Shown here piece after piece: positions 30,695 through 32,421 of a DNA stretch of 32,421 nt. The stretch comes from an uncultured Myxococcales bacterium (lineage in GTDB: Bacteria > Myxococcota_A > Bradymonadia > UBA7976 > UBA1532): the NCBI GenBank assembly GCA_903847385.1, contig CAINDO010000393.1, positions 1-32,421 on the forward strand, given 5' to 3'. Numbering within the stretch: the first letter of the stretch is position 1; every line of letters begins with the position of its first letter. Position numbers and translations under genes: made by a program. Below the pieces are notes generated by a model. The model was given only the letters and a program-made list of their open reading frames with translations. It was not told the DNA's origin and searched no databases.

Positions 30695-32421
30695 ATGCCC
30701 GCTCGAAGTCGAATCCCGCAGCATGCCGCCCTCGCCGGCCTTCTTGCCGGCCTCACCGCCGGCCTCACCGCCGCGCCCGCCGCGGCCGCCCCGATCAACG
30801 GCGTGCAGTCCATGCGGACGGAGAACTTCTGCGATCCGGCGCTGGGGGTCGTGTCCCTGGGGCTGGACGCCTATGGGAGCTTCGGCAGCGCCACGGGGCA
30901 GGGCGTGGACGCGATGTACGACCCCGTGGACGCGCCGGATCGCGGCGCCCGCGGCACCGTGTTCGAGAGCATGCCGTTCCTGTGTCGGGTGCAGAACGGC
31001 GTGGCCGCCGGCGACTGGCTCGAGGAGGTTCATCTCGGCGCGCCCCCGGCCGTGACGGACGGCAACGGGAATCACCTGGAGAGCTCGTTCCAGGCCGGCG
31101 GCGTGCAGGTCGACCTGGACGCCACGCTGGACTGCAACGTGCTGACCCAGTGCTGGACCTTCACGAACACCACCGGCACCCGGCTGGACGCCCTGGAGAT
31201 CACGCCCTACATCGACGGCGACCTGTACTTCGAGGGCAACTTCACCAACGACTACGGCGGCACCGGCGCAGGCCGCCCGCGCACGCTGTTCGAGTTCGAC
31301 GAGGGCGACAACCCCCAGAGCCCCACGACCTACCTGGCGCTCCGCGGCGACGACCCCGGGGACGCCCTGTTGGCCAACTGGGAGATCGCCGAATACAGCG
31401 AGAGCCGCACGCGCATCGGGGACACGTTCGTCGGCTGCGAGCGCCTGCGGGGCGCCATCACGGACAGCGCCGGGGACCCGACGGACGCCAACGGCGACCT
31501 CGTCACGGACGCCGGCTACGACGTCACCCTGAGCCTCCGGTTCTCCGTGGGCCCGCTGGAGGCCGGCGAGATGTCGCCGACCGTGTGTTATGACATCCAG
31601 TGGGGCGTGGGCCTGCAGTGCAGCGACGAGGACCAGGACCAGATCTGCCTGGTGGACGACAACTGCCCGGCCGTGCCCAACCCGGACCAGGCCGATCGCG
31701 ACGGCGATGGCATCGGCGACGCCTGCGACAACTGCTCGCCGACGGGACCCGAGGTCTGTGACGGCGAGGACAACGACTGCAACGGTCAGGTGGACGACGG
31801 CGATCCGGGCGGCGGCGCCGTGTGCGACACGGGCCTGGCCAACCGCTGCGGCCCCGGCGTGGAGCACTGCATCGACGGCCACGTGGTCTGCGATCCCATC
31901 AACGACCCCAACCCGGAGATCTGCAACGGCGGCGACGACGACTGCGACGGCGCCATCGACGACTTCGCCCAGGACGTGGGCATGCCCTGCGAGGCCGGCG
32001 AGGGCGTGTGCGCCGACGCCGAGTTCGCCTGCATCAACGGTCAGCTCGTGTGTCAGCCCGTCGTCGAGGCCGGCGACGAGGTCTGCAACGGCGCGGACGA
32101 CAACTGCGACGGCGTGGTCGACGAGGGCAACCCCGGCGGCGGCGAGGCGTGCGACACGGGCCTGCGCGGCGTGTGCGCCGATGGCCGGAGCGTGTGCCGC
32201 GACGGGCAGCTCGCCTGCGACCCGCTCGGCGAGGCCGGCGAGGAGATCTGCGACGGCCTGGACAACAACTGCGACGGCACCGTGGACGAGGGCTTCGCGA
32301 TGGCCGGCGCCTGCGACACGGGCCTGCCCGGCGTGTGCGCCGAGGGCCACCTGAGCTGCGACGCGGCCGCGGAGTGCGTGCCCAACACGCCGGCCTCGGA
32401 CGAGACCTGCGACGGCCTGGA
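30695..32421 (+). CDS. secreted MopE-like metal-binding repeat protein (3' end outside window)
   Basis: The frame runs from ATG 30695 to the window edge without a stop (575 complete codons). It has a signal peptide ([20 protein letters not shown] to AAPAAAA) and a beta-rich domain of about 290 residues ([38 protein letters not shown]). A thrombospondin-type-3 calcium segment [20 protein letters not shown] follows. Then come repeats of about 50 aa with the core E(V/I)C(D/N)G.D(N/D)(N/D)C(D/N)G.(V/I)D(D/E): four complete and a fifth cut by the edge. This is the putative metal-binding motif first seen in the copper-regulated surface protein MopE of Methylococcus. The start is supported by CCGGAG upstream and the signal peptide. 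Its full length and any C-terminal anchor are unknown. Confidence 0.88.
   Translation, partial: MPARSRIPQHAALAGLLAGLTAGLTAAPAAAAPINGVQSMRTENFCDPALGVVSLGLDAYGSFGSATGQGVDAMYDPVDAPDRGARGTVFESMPFLCRVQNGVAAGDWLEEVHLGAPPAVTDGNGNHLESSFQAGGVQVDLDATLDCNVLTQCWTFTNTTGTRLDALEITPYIDGDLYFEGNFTNDYGGTGAGRPRTLFEFDEGDNPQSPTTYLALRGDDPGDALLANWEIAEYSESRTRIGDTFVGCERLRGAITDSAGDPTDANGDLVTDAGYDVTLSLRFSVGPLEAGEMSPTVCYDIQWGVGLQCSDEDQDQICLVDDNCPAVPNPDQADRDGDGIGDACDNCSPTGPEVCDGEDNDCNGQVDDGDPGGGAVCDTGLANRCGPGVEHCIDGHVVCDPINDPNPEICNGGDDDCDGAIDDFAQDVGMPCEAGEGVCADAEFACINGQLVCQPVVEAGDEVCNGADDNCDGVVDEGNPGGGEACDTGLRGVCADGRSVCRDGQLACDPLGEAGEEICDGLDNNCDGTVDEGFAMAGACDTGLPGVCAEGHLSCDAAAECVPNTPASDETCDGL

Overview
The window is very GC-rich DNA, almost fully coded. 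It looks like a chromosome segment of a Myxococcota-type (myxobacterial/deltaproteobacterial) organism. Signs of this are a C-terminal MYXO-CTERM-like sorting tail on a matrixin protease, many lipoproteins with long Pro/Ala/Asp/Glu linkers, MopE-type and thrombospondin-type-3 calcium motifs, and heavy apparent use of sigma-54 promoters. No rRNA, tRNA, insertion sequence or CRISPR array was seen.

Layout. 1-1784: end of an anti-phage defence pair resembling PARIS (AAA ATPase plus DUF4435/TOPRIM-like effector), overlapping by 4 bases. 1828-2247: a PilZ c-di-GMP receptor. 2265-2522: six exact-period 43-bp tandem repeats between convergent genes. 2567-6214 (minus): a membrane operon of a heme-copper-oxidase subunit I homologue that has lost its catalytic ligands, a lipoprotein, and a MarC protein; a TVP38/TMEM64 protein diverges from it.

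7.1-30.5 kb: an island of predicted secreted proteins and lipoproteins. Plus operon 7178-12916 encodes a CAP-domain lipoprotein, an unknown exported protein, a matrixin, a trypsin-like protease and an FGE-fold lipoprotein. A divergent pair follows: a HExxH zincin lipoprotein (minus) and a papain-family protease with three nidogen-like domains (plus). Next is a minus run of a peptidylglycine-hydroxylase-like copper monooxygenase fused to a c-type heme domain, a second HExxH zincin and a second trypsin-like protease. Diverging from it is an unknown lipoprotein with a penicillin-acylase-family enzyme. Then comes a minus run of a thioredoxin-fold/PPC lipoprotein, a Cys-rich lipoprotein and an outer-membrane barrel protein. 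The window ends inside a MopE-like metal-binding repeat protein.

The main new observation is that six sites matching the sigma-54 -24/-12 consensus (TGGCACG-N4-TTGCW; five at 11 of 12 positions, one at 10 of 12) sit just upstream of, and point into, the exported-protein transcription units. Two divergent promoters share a perfect 16-bp palindrome centred about 108 bp from both predicted start sites. I infer a co-regulated surface/secreted hydrolase programme, perhaps for predation, scavenging or development, controlled by an enhancer-binding protein encoded elsewhere. Its members share unusual building blocks: an identical-spacing six-cysteine module in two unrelated proteins, and a DExNxYING motif in the two zincins.
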